Assembly: GCF_000733725.1 (NCBI RefSeq)
Contig: NZ_JMQM01000003.1
Location: forward strand, 1 to 64,000
Reading direction: 5' to 3'
DNA from: Nitratireductor basaltis
GTDB lineage: Bacteria > Pseudomonadota > Alphaproteobacteria > Rhizobiales > Rhizobiaceae
DNA length: 64,000 nt
Below are positions 17,407 to 28,100 of the stretch, piece by piece. How positions within the stretch are numbered: the first letter of the stretch is position 1; the number at the start of each line of letters is the position of its first letter. Below the pieces are notes generated by a model. That model was given only the letters and a program-made list of their open reading frames with translations, was not told the DNA's origin and searched no databases. A program made the position numbers and the translations under genes.

Positions 17407-18183
17407 ATGAATTCATTTCAGCTGTCCGCATGCGCGGAAATGCTCTGGCCCGACAAGCCAATCGAATGGCGTGCGGCACGGCTTGCGGAGCGGGGACTGG
17501 GCGTGGGTTTGTGGAACTGGCCCGACCACGACCTCGCCCGTCTGGAGAAGGCGGGCGCGAACTACACGATCATGAATGGCTATCTGGTGGGGCGTCTTGC
17601 AGACGCCGAAGGTGCGGACATGCTGCTGGCCTCGGTGCGCGAGACCGCCGGGATAGGCAAACGGCTCGGCGTCGAACGACTCAATCTGCACGGAACGGGT
17701 TTGGGAGACGGGGGCATTCCCGTCCCGAACCACGGTGCCTTCTCACCGGGTATGGAGTTGCGGGCCCGCGACACGCTCAACCGGATCTGCGACATCGGCG
17801 AGGAGATGGGCCTCGTATTCACCCTTGAAAACCTCAATCCGCTGGACCATCCCGGATGTCCGTTCGGGTCGACTGCGGCAGTTCTGTCTCTGGTTTCAGC
17901 GGTCAACCGGCCACAGCTGCGCATCAATCTCGATCTCTATCACACGCAGATCGGCGAAGGTGATCTCATCCGCTGGTGTGAAGCCTGTCTTCCCTGGATC
18001 GGTGAAGTGCAGGTGGCCGACAATCCCGGCCGATGTGAACCGGGAACCGGCGAGATAAACTATGCGGGCATAGCCCGTGCCCTGCACGATATGGGCTATG
18101 CGGGCCCGGTGGCGATGGAGGCGTTCGCCGCAGATGACAGCGATGCTGCCGTGGATGCATTCGTGGATGCATTCACGTTGTGA
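17407..18183 (+). CDS. TIM-barrel sugar isomerase/epimerase (IolI- or Hyi-like)
   Basis: About 258 aa in the xylose-isomerase-like TIM-barrel superfamily (AP_endonuc_2). Visible features are the N-terminal SACAEMLWPDKPIEWRAA, the metal-ligand segments TLENLNP and INLDLYHTQIGEGD, and the final barrel strand with GEINYAGIARALHDMGYAGPVAMEAF. This pattern resembles hydroxypyruvate isomerase (Hyi) as much as inosose isomerase (IolI). Its place as last gene of the iol operon favours an inosose isomerase or a related step. The start ATG at 17407 is supported by GAGGA; a GTG at 17374 would overlap iolB. The exact reaction is undetermined. Confidence 0.82.
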   Translation: MNSFQLSACAEMLWPDKPIEWRAARLAERGLGVGLWNWPDHDLARLEKAGANYTIMNGYLVGRLADAEGADMLLASVRETAGIGKRLGVERLNLHGTGLGDGGIPVPNHGAFSPGMELRARDTLNRICDIGEEMGLVFTLENLNPLDHPGCPFGSTAAVLSLVSAVNRPQLRINLDLYHTQIGEGDLIRWCEACLPWIGEVQVADNPGRCEPGTGEINYAGIARALHDMGYAGPVAMEAFAADDSDAAVDAFVDAFTL

Positions 18184-18242
18184 CCGATCACCTGCGTCCA
18201 GCGGTGGACGGTCGCCAGAAGGGCAGGGTGAAGAGACCGCTT

Positions 18243-19409
18243 TCAGGCGGCCAGTTCCTGCTCCACCAGCGTGGTCCAGAAATTCACGCCGGTGGGGATG
18301 GCGTTGTCGTTGAAGTCGTAGCCAGTATTGTGGTGCAATGCGCCGTCAATGGCAGGACCGTTGCCGAGCCAGACATAACAGCCCGGTACCTCGCCTGCGA
18401 AATAGGCGAAATCGTCACCCGCCGTTGAAGGCGGGAAGCTGGTGCGCACCTTGTCACCGCAGACCGTCTGAGCCGCGCAAAGGGCGCGCCTGGTCGTGTC
18501 GGCCTCATTGACCACCGGCGGGATGCGGCGAATGAATTCGTAATCCGCCCTGATGCCGAACATGTCCGCCACGCCGTGGGCCAGGCGGCCGATCTCTTCT
18601 TCAAGCTGGTCGCGCACTTCGGGCGTATAGGCGCGCGCCGTGCCTGCAATGTCGATGAAATCGGGAATGACGTTCAGCGCCTTCGGGTCGCCTGCCTGCA
18701 CCGAACAGGCGCTGACGACGGCGGGCTGCAGCGGGTCGACCACGCGTCCGACGATCGACTGAAGGCTGGAGATGAACTGGCCGGCCGCCGTGATGGGATC
18801 GCGGCCCAGATGCGGCTTTGCACCATGGGTGCCGACACCCGTCAGCCGCACTTTCCAGCTGTCGGAGGAGGCAAGCTGCGGGCCTTCGACCACCGCCATC
18901 TCGTCGATCGCAAGCCCCGGCATGTTGTGCAGTCCATAGACCGCATCGCAGGGAAAAAGCTCAAACAGACCGTCTTCGACCATGCGCTTCGCGCCGCCCC
19001 GGCCCTCTTCCGCGGGCTGGAAGATGAAATGCACCGTGCCGTTGAAGCTGCGGCGTTTGGCAAGCAGGCGTGCTGCACCGAGCAGCAAGGTCGTGTGCCC
19101 GTCATGTCCGCAGGCATGCATCTTGCCGGGTACGGTGGACTTGTAGGGACGGTCGGCGGTCTCGGGCATGGCGAGCGCATCCATGTCGGCGCGCAGGCCG
19201 ATTGAGCGCGGGCCATTGCCAACTGTCAGCGTGCCGACGACGCCCGTGCCGCCCAGCCCGCGATGTACGTTCAGGCCGGCCTCTTCCAGATGCTGTGCGA
19301 CAATGGCGCTTGTGCGCTCTTCCTCGAATCCGAGTTCGGGATGAGCGTGAAGATCACGGCGAAGCGCAACCAGAAATTCCAGATCCTGTTCAAGATCAGA
19401 CTTATTCAT
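18243..19409 (-). CDS. M20-family amidohydrolase (hippurate hydrolase-like)
   Basis: A 388 aa cytosolic di-zinc or manganese amidohydrolase (AmhX/HipO/IAA-amino acid hydrolase subfamily). Visible motifs are RRDLHAHPELGFEE, GLRADMDALAMPE, the metal-binding ACGHDGHTTLLLGAA, FQPAEEGRGGAKRMVEDG, and the dimerisation domain with GVGTHGAKPHLGRDPI. Length is normal. It converges on the inositol operon with only 59 nt between stops, and is divergent from the phosphoribosyltransferase gene. A second, clearly related member of the same family lies at 56403 in this window. The substrate (an N-acyl amino acid or similar) is not determinable. Confidence 0.9.
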   Translation of the reverse strand: MNKSDLEQDLEFLVALRRDLHAHPELGFEEERTSAIVAQHLEEAGLNVHRGLGGTGVVGTLTVGNGPRSIGLRADMDALAMPETADRPYKSTVPGKMHACGHDGHTTLLLGAARLLAKRRSFNGTVHFIFQPAEEGRGGAKRMVEDGLFELFPCDAVYGLHNMPGLAIDEMAVVEGPQLASSDSWKVRLTGVGTHGAKPHLGRDPITAAGQFISSLQSIVGRVVDPLQPAVVSACSVQAGDPKALNVIPDFIDIAGTARAYTPEVRDQLEEEIGRLAHGVADMFGIRADYEFIRRIPPVVNEADTTRRALCAAQTVCGDKVRTSFPPSTAGDDFAYFAGEVPGCYVWLGNGPAIDGALHHNTGYDFNDNAIPTGVNFWTTLVEQELAA

Positions 19410-19547
19410 CCCGCGCCCTTTTCATTGCCGCTTGCCTCTGGGTAAAAGAACAGCCTGCACGGTCACAATGGCTGCGCCATCCGTTCTTTTCGAACCAAGA
19501 AATCCATTGGAAACAGCTGCTTTTAACGCGGGGCGGGACTTCTCACA

Positions 19548-20261
19548 ATGATGCAGAGTGATCTTGAGGCCCGTCCACAGGACTTTTGGCAGGAACTACA
19601 CGCGCCGGGCCGGTTCAGGACAGCACCCGAAGAGGGGCACCGCGTGGCATATCCGGCCGTTCTGCCGGATGGCCGACAACTCCTTCTGCCCATCCGCGTG
19701 CGCGATGAAGGCCGCAATGCGCTCGCCTCGCTCATCCTTAACCAGGCGAGCTTCGAAGTGGTGGATGCCCTTGCCGAAGCGCTTGCCGAAAAGGTCAAGA
19801 CATATGAGCCGGATGTGGTGGTGGGTCTGCCAACCCTCGGCCTGACACTTGCTGCAAGCCTCGCGCGTGCGCTCGGTCACAGCCGTTACGTCCCCCTCGG
19901 GACTTCGCGCAAGTTCTGGTATGACGAGAGCCGTTCGGTGCCCATGCGCTCGGTCACGAGCCCCGACCAGCAGAAGCGCCTTTATGTCGATCCGCGCATG
20001 ATGCCGCTGATCGAAGGCCGCCGCGTGCTGCTCGTCGATGACGTCATCAGCTCCGGCACATCTATCGTCGCCGGTCTGCGCCTGATGAAACTCTGCGGCA
20101 TCAAACCCGTCGCCATCGCTGCCGCCATGCTGCAGACGGAACGCTGGAAGCCGATGCTTGAGAAAGAAGAGACGGGCGCGACGGACAAGGTTGTCGGCGT
20201 GTTCAAGACGCCGCTGCTGCGCCCCAACGGGACAGGGGGCTGGGTCGAAGAGGCCGCATAG
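19548..20261 (+). CDS. phosphoribosyltransferase family protein
   Basis: A 237 aa type I phosphoribosyltransferase. The PRPP-binding motif RRVLLVDDVISSGTS (about residues 159-173) and the VVVGLPTLGLTLAASLARALG segment are clear, with a flexible-loop region SRKFWYDESRSVPMRSVTSP before them. The N-terminal 60 residues (PQDFWQELHAPGRFR...) are an extension not found in Apt or Hpt. It might serve purine salvage, but the substrate is unknown. An adjacent in-frame ATG at 19551 is an equal start candidate. It lies upstream of, and in the same direction as, the formaldehyde detoxification genes, but a 127-nt gap with an operator separates them. Confidence 0.85.
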   Translation: MMQSDLEARPQDFWQELHAPGRFRTAPEEGHRVAYPAVLPDGRQLLLPIRVRDEGRNALASLILNQASFEVVDALAEALAEKVKTYEPDVVVGLPTLGLTLAASLARALGHSRYVPLGTSRKFWYDESRSVPMRSVTSPDQQKRLYVDPRMMPLIEGRRVLLVDDVISSGTSIVAGLRLMKLCGIKPVAIAAAMLQTERWKPMLEKEETGATDKVVGVFKTPLLRPNGTGGWVEEAA

Positions 20262-20353
20262 CCGAGCCCAAGGCCCGCCATGCACTGAAAACACGAAAGT
20301 ACCAACGTGTCTGCTCCTGTAGCTTTGGCACTTGTCAAAGCCATTCTCTCCAA

Positions 20354-20376
20354 ATATACCATAGGGGAGTATAGTA
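20354..20376 (+). promoter_or_regulatory. candidate FrmR operator
   Basis: ATACCATAGGGGAGTATAGT lies within 20354-20376, 13 nt before frmR. It has the G-tract flanked by AT-rich inverted arms that is typical of FrmR/RcnR-type CsoR-family sites, and it closely resembles the known frm operator type. It is inferred to mediate autorepression of frmR-frmA-frmB, relieved by formaldehyde. Confidence 0.7.
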
Positions 20377-20388
20377 GGACGTCCAGCA

Positions 20389-20655
20389 ATGCCCAATCGC
20401 CCCGAAGACAAGAAGCGCATCCTGACGCGTGTTCGCCGCATCAAGGGTCAGTGCGAGGCGCTGGAGCGAGCATTGGAAGAGGGCGCCCCATGCGGCGGTA
20501 TCCTACAGCAGATTGCGGCGGTGCGGGGCGGCATGAACGGACTGATGGCGGAAGTGCTCGAAGCACATATCCGTGACGAGTTCGGTGGCGAGCGCGCTGA
20601 TGCTCACGAAAAGATCCAGGACCTGATGGCGCTGGTTCGCAGCTATCTGAAATGA
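20389..20655 (+). CDS. frmR: formaldehyde-responsive transcriptional repressor, CsoR/RcnR family
   Basis: An 88 aa all-helical repressor. It begins [20 protein letters not shown], so it keeps the Pro2 that in FrmR reacts with formaldehyde, together with Cys35. The [20 protein letters not shown] block holds His60 of the family's site. The downstream genes are the glutathione-dependent formaldehyde dehydrogenase and S-formylglutathione hydrolase, which fits FrmR rather than a metal sensor such as RcnR. A G-tract operator sits just upstream. A 31-nt hairpin separates it from frmA. Confidence 0.9.
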   Translation: MPNRPEDKKRILTRVRRIKGQCEALERALEEGAPCGGILQQIAAVRGGMNGLMAEVLEAHIRDEFGGERADAHEKIQDLMALVRSYLK

Positions 20656-20687
20656 AGGCGCACACTCCGATGGGAGTGGTCACGCCT
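20656..20687 (+). other. intercistronic hairpin between frmR and frmA
   Basis: Two-part stem directly after the frmR stop: AGGCG (20656-20660) with CGCCT (20683-20687), and inside it CACTCC (20663-20668) with GGAGTG (20673-20678). No T-run follows, so it probably tunes the ratio of repressor to enzyme mRNA instead of ending transcription. Confidence 0.45.
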
Positions 20688-20708
20688 ATGGAACAGCAAG
20701 GAAGTTAG

Positions 20709-21821
<1,113 letters not shown>

Positions 21822-21844
21822 TTGTGCCTGAGGGAGACCCGCTC

Positions 21845-22675
21845 ATGAAACAGATTGAGAGCCACAGGATTTCAGGCGGCAATCAGGGCGTCTGGCGCCA
21901 TCAGTCGAACCTTCTTGGCTGCGAAATGAATGTCGCCGTTTTCGTGCCGGAGCATGAGGAAGGGGCCAGGCTGCCGGTCATCTACTGGCTTTCCGGTCTG
22001 ACCTGCAGCGAGCAGAACTTCATCACCAAAGCCGGCGCGCAGCGCTATGCGGCTGAACATGGCGTCATCCTAGTTGCGCCCGACACGAGCCCGCGTGGCG
22101 AGGATGTTGCCGATGATCCAGCCTATGATCTGGGGCTGGGCGCAGGCTTCTACCTCAACGCCACCCAGGCGCCATGGGCGAAACATTTTCGCATGTATGA
22201 CTATGTGCTCGAGGAACTGCCCGCACTTATCGAGGCGCATTTTCCTGCAAGTTACAGGCGTTCGATCATGGGCCATTCCATGGGCGGACACGGTGCATTG
22301 ATCATGGCACTGAAAAATCCAGGCCGCTTTGCAGCCGTATCGGCTTTCTCGCCAATCGTTGCACCTTCGCAGGTGCCCTGGGGCCGGAAGGCATTCTCCA
22401 CCTATCTGGGAGAAGACGAGGCGGAATGGCGCGACTGGGATGCAACCGCTCTCCTGTCAAAGGCGCAGGAGCGTCTGCCTATCCTGATTGACCAAGGCGA
22501 AGCGGACGACTTTCTGGAGCCGCAACTGAAACCTTGGGTCTTCGCGGAAGAAGCAGACCGCCTCGGCCACCCGCTCACCCTGCGCCGACATCAAGGCTAC
22601 GACCACAGCTACTACTTCATCGCGAGTTTCATCGGTGAGCATGTCGCCTGGCATGCAAAAGCCCTGATGGCGTGA
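21845..22675 (+). CDS. frmB: S-formylglutathione hydrolase
   Basis: A 276 aa esterase-D family alpha/beta hydrolase that releases formate and glutathione. The oxyanion region is [13 protein letters not shown], the nucleophile elbow [10 protein letters not shown], and the C-terminal acid and His are in [15 protein letters not shown] and [14 protein letters not shown]. These are all diagnostic of FghA/FrmB. The ATG at 21845 ([12 protein letters not shown]) is preceded by a GAGGGAG site; the frame extends 7 codons upstream to a GTG without support. It is the last enzyme of the frmRAB module, and a weak CCCTGC/GCAGGG hairpin (22681-22700) follows the stop. Confidence 0.95.
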   Translation: MKQIESHRISGGNQGVWRHQSNLLGCEMNVAVFVPEHEEGARLPVIYWLSGLTCSEQNFITKAGAQRYAAEHGVILVAPDTSPRGEDVADDPAYDLGLGAGFYLNATQAPWAKHFRMYDYVLEELPALIEAHFPASYRRSIMGHSMGGHGALIMALKNPGRFAAVSAFSPIVAPSQVPWGRKAFSTYLGEDEAEWRDWDATALLSKAQERLPILIDQGEADDFLEPQLKPWVFAEEADRLGHPLTLRRHQGYDHSYYFIASFIGEHVAWHAKALMA

Positions 22676-22777
22676 AACCTCCCTGCGCGAAATGGCAGGG
22701 CGATGGTAAAAATACTCCTTGCTCCTGTAGCGTCCATGGGACCTAATCCTTCCTGATTTCTCGCGAAAGGACATGAA

Positions 22778-23245
22778 GTGAGGATTCCTCCACTTGCCTT
22801 GCTGGCGCTTTGCGCAGCCCTGGCGGCGGCTCTTGCCAGCTTTCTTCCCCTCATGCATCTTGGTGTGCCGGGCTGGGTGGTGCTCCTGGTGGCGGGGGCG
22901 GGAGCGCTTTTCCTTCTGCCTGCCGTGACCAGCTTTGCAAGGCACAAGACAACGGTCTCTCCGCTGACGCCGAGTGCTGCCACGACCCTGGTTCGATCCG
23001 GAGTTTTCGCCGTAACGCGCAATCCGATGTATGTGGGGATGCTGATTGTGTTGCTGGCGGTGGTTCTGTATCTGGGCGCACTCAGTGGCTTCGCCGCGCT
23101 CGTGCTGTTCGTCGTCCTCATCGATCGATTTCAGATCAGGTTCGAGGAAAAGCAACTTCTGGAGACCTTCGGGAGCGCCTATCGGGACTATGCCCGAGAT
23201 GTCCCGCGTTGGCTGTTCTTCGGTCGCGGGCTCGGGGAAGAGTGA
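22778..23245 (+). CDS. isoprenylcysteine carboxyl methyltransferase (ICMT)-family membrane methyltransferase
   Basis: A 155 aa integral membrane protein with four hydrophobic segments. The family motif VRSGVFAVTRNPMYVGMLIVLLA (about residues 72-94) and the C-terminal RFEEKQLLETFGSAYRDYARDVPRW contain the Arg-Asn-Pro-x-Tyr and Glu/Tyr residues used for SAM binding in ICMT/phospholipid methyltransferases. The start is GTG at 22778 with GAAAGGA upstream; no in-frame ATG fits. Bacterial members are found in many contexts and their substrates are mostly unknown. It may be cotranscribed with frmB (102-nt gap). Confidence 0.82.
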   Translation: MRIPPLALLALCAALAAALASFLPLMHLGVPGWVVLLVAGAGALFLLPAVTSFARHKTTVSPLTPSAATTLVRSGVFAVTRNPMYVGMLIVLLAVVLYLGALSGFAALVLFVVLIDRFQIRFEEKQLLETFGSAYRDYARDVPRWLFFGRGLGEE

Positions 23246-23373
23246 TCGGTTCGAGTGCGGGCTTTTGAGCTCACTTCTCTCACGCGCTCTCGATACCAGA
23301 TCAGACAGTTCCATAATGCAGATTATCTGACTGGATGTACTCCTACACTGGGCGCCCCGTCCGCCGCTGAACT

Positions 23374-24186
23374 TCACAGCGGCTCGAGTTGCGCCATTCT
23401 CTTCTTCAGAAATCGTCGGCTCGCCTCGTGTGGTGCGCTTTTCATCGCAGCCTCATAGGCGCGGCGCGCCTCCTGCTTCCGGTTGAGCCGCGCCAGAAAT
23501 TCGGCGCGGGCTGCATGAAAGGGTTGGAACGCGGCAAGCGGTTGGTGCAACATTTCCAGCCGTTGCAGCGCTTCTTCAACCTGTCCGCACTCGGCCACCG
23601 CGACGCACCAGTTGAGCATGATGACCGGTGTTGGCTCGTGCTGCCAGAGCTGGCGATAGAGCAGCGCGATCTGCTTCCAATCCGCACCACTTTCCTGCAT
23701 CTGGGCCCCTGCAATTGCAGCCTTGAGCTGGAAAGGTCCGATTGCGTTGGCCTGCAGGGCACGGGTGAGCAGACGCTCCCCCTCCTCGATCTCGGCGATC
23801 TGCCACAGCTTCCTGTCCTGTTCACCAATCGGAACCGAAGCGCCTGCCTTGTTGATGCGGGCTTTTCTGCGCGCGTGGGTGAAGAGCATCAGTGCAAGTG
23901 CGCCTTCGATCTCCGCATCAGCCGAATGCAACTCCTGCAGCGCGCCCGTCAGGTGCAGGTAGAGATCAGGGGTCTCCATGCCTTCGGCAAGCAGCATCAG
24001 GATGAGGATGAAGGTCGACCACTCCGCGCAGTTTCCGTGCTGACGGACACGCAGAAGCAGGTCCCGGTTCTCCCCGTCACCGATGGAGATACCCGCCCCG
24101 CCCCGCATGGCGGTGACGCGAAACCAGAGGATGAGATAGATCACGCTGACGCACAGCGCATAAATGGGTGTGACTGTAAAAACCAT
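23374..24186 (-). CDS. chimera: MAPEG-family N-terminus joined to ECF42-type sigma factor C-terminal TPR region
   Basis: A 270 aa frame made of two unrelated parts. Residues 1 to about 83 are the start of a MAPEG membrane protein: a transmembrane helix, the IGDGENRDLLLRVRQHGNCAEW block with the family's Asn/Glu, and a second helix; the remaining MAPEG helices are missing. From about residue 87 onward (ELHSADAEIEGALALMLFTH, then ARRKAR, EQDRKLW, GPFQLKAAIAGA, FQPFHAARAEFLARL) it is the C-terminal domain that follows sigma2/sigma4 in ECF42-type sigma factors. No sigma domains are present. The join at about 23937 is in frame with no stop. A deletion fusion of two neighbouring genes is the simplest reading; it may be a pseudogene, an assembly artefact or a new functional protein. 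CAAGTG/CACTTG arms (24201-24220) lie just upstream. Confidence 0.72.
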   Translation of the reverse strand: MVFTVTPIYALCVSVIYLILWFRVTAMRGGAGISIGDGENRDLLLRVRQHGNCAEWSTFILILMLLAEGMETPDLYLHLTGALQELHSADAEIEGALALMLFTHARRKARINKAGASVPIGEQDRKLWQIAEIEEGERLLTRALQANAIGPFQLKAAIAGAQMQESGADWKQIALLYRQLWQHEPTPVIMLNWCVAVAECGQVEEALQRLEMLHQPLAAFQPFHAARAEFLARLNRKQEARRAYEAAMKSAPHEASRRFLKKRMAQLEPL

Positions 24187-24267
24187 GGTTGCATGCCCTA
24201 CAAGTGAGAGTTGACACTTGCATGACGTCTGCGGCCAGCATTTTTTCGCATGGCCGCCAAGAAAATT

Positions 24268-25176
24268 TCACCCCAGCACATGCATCGCCTTCACCGCGGC
24301 AGAAGCGCGGTTTTCGACACCGAGCTTGATGTAGATCTGCTCCAGATGCTTGTTCACCGTACGCGGGCTCAGTTCCAGCAGTTCGGCGATGTCACGATTG
24401 GCCTTGCCGCGTGCGATCCAGAACAGGACTTCCGCCTCGCGCGGTGTCAGGTCGAAATGCTGGCGCAATGTCTCCTGCTGGCCGCTGCTGGTCTCGAAGA
24501 TCAGGCGGAAGAGATATTCACCCTCGGCGACATGGCCCAGATAGATGAGCTGGAATTCCGGCAGGTGATCGGGCAGCGGCAGGATCGTCGCGCCGGTCGA
24601 AAGCGTGTCGCGGACAAGGCGCTCCCGAATGGCCTCGGTCACCGCGACTTCGAGGCCCAAGCGATCAGGCACCGCGTCGATCAGTCTATCGGCCTGCGGT
24701 GTCATCCAACGCCTGCGGCCGTCCCGGCCGAGCGCAATTAGATGACGTCCGGCTGCATCAAGCGCGACCTGAGCGCTTTGCGCGCGCCTTGCATTGGCAA
24801 GATGAACGCGCATCCGCGCGCGCAGTTCGTCGAGATCGATGGGCTTTGTGAGAAAGTCCACTCCCCCGCACTCAAGCGCATGGACCACATGCTCCGTCTG
24901 TGTCAGCGCGGTCATGAAGATGACCGGCACATGGGCCAGATGCGCCATTTCCTTCAGCCGCCGGCAGGTTTCGAAACCGTCAAGCCCGGGCATCATCCCG
25001 TCCATCAGGATGACATCCGGCGTCACTTCCTGCACGACCGTGAGTGCCGCCTCGCCGCTTGTGGCAACAAGCACGGTCACACCCGCCTCTTCCAGCGCGC
25101 GGGTCAGGAAACCGAGCGCTTCGGGCGAGTCATCGACAACCAGAACAATATCGCCGGTGGGGGCGGCTTCACTCAT
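24268..25176 (-). CDS. response regulator with LuxR-type HTH output
   Basis: A 302 aa two-component regulator. The N-terminal receiver (residues about 10-125) has the acidic pair DD at 15-16, the phospho-acceptor D59 in ILMDGMMPGLDG, the Thr of FMTAL and the Lys of TKPID. A middle region of about 90 residues with no recognised motif follows. A C-terminal LuxR/GerE helix-turn-helix (LTPREAEVLFWIARGKANRDIAELL, quoted in part) ends the protein. The ATG at 25176 overlaps the stop of the hybrid kinase by 8 nt, so this is its cognate regulator by position. The pair is divergent from the urea transport operon, which is the obvious target. Confidence 0.92.
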   Translation of the reverse strand: MSEAAPTGDIVLVVDDSPEALGFLTRALEEAGVTVLVATSGEAALTVVQEVTPDVILMDGMMPGLDGFETCRRLKEMAHLAHVPVIFMTALTQTEHVVHALECGGVDFLTKPIDLDELRARMRVHLANARRAQSAQVALDAAGRHLIALGRDGRRRWMTPQADRLIDAVPDRLGLEVAVTEAIRERLVRDTLSTGATILPLPDHLPEFQLIYLGHVAEGEYLFRLIFETSSGQQETLRQHFDLTPREAEVLFWIARGKANRDIAELLELSPRTVNKHLEQIYIKLGVENRASAAVKAMHVLG

Positions 25177-28100
25177 CACCACTCAAACTCTCCAGAAGTT
25201 TCGCATAGCCCTCGAAGTCGTAGACATCCATATGCGCGCGCAGCCGCTCGACCAGAACCGCATTGGCGGGGTCTTGAGAAAGCGCTGCGAGCTTTCGGTC
25301 GATGCCGCGCACATGACCGATGCGTCCAAGACGCTTTAATTCGGCCACATGATGCCCGCCGGGTGAAGTGATATTGGCCCCATCACCGGTATCGCCAGCG
25401 ACAGGCTGCGCCTCCCCTTCCCCTTCGTCACTCCATTCCAGTTCGAGCTGTGTACCGATGACCTGCAGAAGCTGTCGCAGGTCGAAGGGCTTTGCCATCA
25501 GCGCATTGTGACCCGCGTCACGCGCGGGCTTGCCCACACCGTCGCCGATATTTGCCGAAAGCATCACGATGGGTGTAGCAAATCCACGATCGCGCAGCCG
25601 CTCCACAAGCGTCCATCCGCTCATGCCGGGCATCTGGATGTCGACGAAAAACAGGTCGGGCTTGGCAGTGGTGGTGAGCGCGAGACATTCCGCACCGTCC
25701 GCAGCGGTCAGAATGGTAAAGCCCAGCGGCTGGAGCATTTGGCGCATCATCTCTCGATGATCGGCATTGTCGTCCACCACCATGATCACGCGCCGCTCTC
25801 CGTGATAGCCGGTGAGATGCCTGTTGGCCGTGCCAAGCGTTGCGGGACGATCGATCTTCGCCAGCATCAGCCGGACGGTAAAGGCTGCGCCCTCGCCAGG
25901 TACGGAATCGACACGGATTTCCCCGCCCAGTGATTCGGTGAGAAGTCGTGTGATGGTGAGACCAAGGCCAAGACCCGGGGTCAGTCGCTCGCGCTCGGCG
26001 CGTCCGCGTGCGAAGGGCTCGAATATGCGCTCAAGATCGTCGGAGGCGATGCCCGGTCCCGTGTCACGCACGCTGAAGGTCGCAACTTCGGAACGGTAGC
26101 TGACGGTGAAGCTTATGCCGCCCTCGCCCGTATATTTGATGGCATTGGAAAGCAGATTGACGAGGATCTGGCGCAGGCGCTTTTCATCGGTCCGCACATA
26201 ATGCGGCAGGGATTGCGCCCGCTCATGGTGGAAGGCAAGCCCCTTCGCCTCTGCCTGCAGGCGGAACATGTCGACAAGCTGGTCGAGGAAATCCGGCAAG
26301 CTGATCTCGTTGGAATAGACCTGCAGGCGCCCGGCCTCGATCTTGGAGATGTCCAGCAGACCGTCGATGAGGCCGGAAAGATGATCGGCGCTGCGGCGGA
26401 TGACACTGACCGCACTCTTCTGGTCCTTCGGCAATTCGCGGTCGCGTTCCAGTATCTGTGCGTAGCCCAGCACGGCATTGAGCGGGGTGCGAAGCTCGTG
26501 GCTGAGGCCGACCACATAGCGGCTTTTCGCCTGGTTCGCCGCCTCGGCCTTTTCCTTGGCTTCCTGCAGCGCGGCGTCGGTTTTCCGGTGGGCCGCGATC
26601 TCGCGCATAAGGGCCCGGTTCTGGCGCGCGCTTTCCTCTTCCGCCATGTGACGGCTGTCATTGGCCAGAACCAGGAACCAGCAGACCACCCCGGCCACGA
26701 CGCAAAGAACGAAGAAGACGACGAGAATGGTACCGCCAACAACATCCGCCGTCTGCGGCGCGGCGGCAATGGCAAAGACATGCACCAGTGACAGGATTGC
26801 AGCGAGCAGCAGAACCGCGAAGCCCATGGTCAGGCCAAAGCGCCCGAGCCTGCTTTGAAGCTGCGTGACCAATCGGTCGGGCAAGAGCCGCGTTGCGAGC
26901 GCGAAGACCTGCGCGCGTGCGCTCGCCTTTGGCTTGCACAGATCGTGGCAGCGCGCATCAAGCGAACAACAAAGCGAACAGATGGGTGCGGCATAGGCCG
27001 GGCACCATGCCATGTCCTCCGGCTCGAAGGGGTTTTCGCAAACCGAGCAGGTGATGGAATGCTGATGCGCCCAGTCGGCGCGCTGCCGACGCGCGATATA
27101 GTAGCGGCCGCCCGTCTTCCACGCGATGAGCGGCGCGAAGACGAAGGCGCATATGAGGGCCACGAAGGGGGCGAGTGCGGCCGCCTGCTCGCCAAAGGCG
27201 CCGAAATGCGCAGCAAGCGCGATCACGGTGGAGAGCACCATCGACCCCGTGCCGACCGGGTTCACGTCGAACAGATGCGCGCGCTTGAACTCGATACCGG
27301 GCGGAGCAAGCCCCAGCGGCTTGTTGATGAAGAGATCCGCCGAGATGGTGCACAGCCAGGCCATGGCGATGATGGAGAAGATCGCCAGCGTCTGTTCCAG
27401 CAGCTGATAGATGCCAAGCTCCATGAGGAGCAGCGCGATGGCGACATTGAAGACGAGCCACACCACCCGGCCGGGATGGCTGTGCGTCAGGCGCGAAAAG
27501 AAATTCGACCAGGCGAGCGAACCCGCATAGGCGTTCATCACATTGATCTTGAGCTGGCTCACCACGACGAAGACCGCCATGAGAAGCAGTGCAAGCTGCT
27601 CATTGGGGATCATGTAGCCGAAGGCCGCTGCATACATCTCCGCCGGCTCCGAGGCATGTTCCGGTGCCACGCCAAGCGACAATACGAGCACGGCCAGAAA
27701 CGAGCCCGCCGCAAGCTTCGGCGCGCCGAGCAGCACCCAGCCGGGACCTGCCAGAAAGACGCCAAGGCGATGGCGCCGTCCGCCTTTCTTTTCAGGCGGG
27801 AGAAAGCGCAGGAAATCCACCTGCTCGCCGATCTGCGTCATCAGAGCAAGGATGACCGCACTGGCGGCGCCGATCTGCACAAGCTGCAGCCCGCCGGCAT
27901 CGGCATTGATGCCGGGGAAGGATAGCCACATATCGATCTTCTCCCAATCGAGCCATGCGATGAAGAAGAAGGGCAGGATGTTGAGCACGATCCATACCGG
28001 CTGGGTGAGGATCTGGAAGCGGGAAATGAGCCTGACACCATGGGTCACAAGCGGAATGACAGCCACCGCGCTCACGATATAGCCGATCCACAGCGGCAAG

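Noticed and set aside
18196-18209. Small GTCCA/TGGAC hairpin between the convergent inositol and M20 genes
   Set aside because: A 5-bp stem without T-run is not enough evidence for a terminator.
24231-24257. Terminator for the response regulator gene (GCGGCCA...TGGCCGC)
   Set aside because: The 7-bp stem has its T-run inside the 13-nt loop and not after the stem, so it does not fit an intrinsic terminator.
26855-27925. 356-codon open frame antisense to the hybrid kinase
   Set aside because: It is entirely within the kinase gene on the other strand, has no ribosome-binding site or family motif, and its His/Arg-rich composition is what GC-rich antisense frames give.
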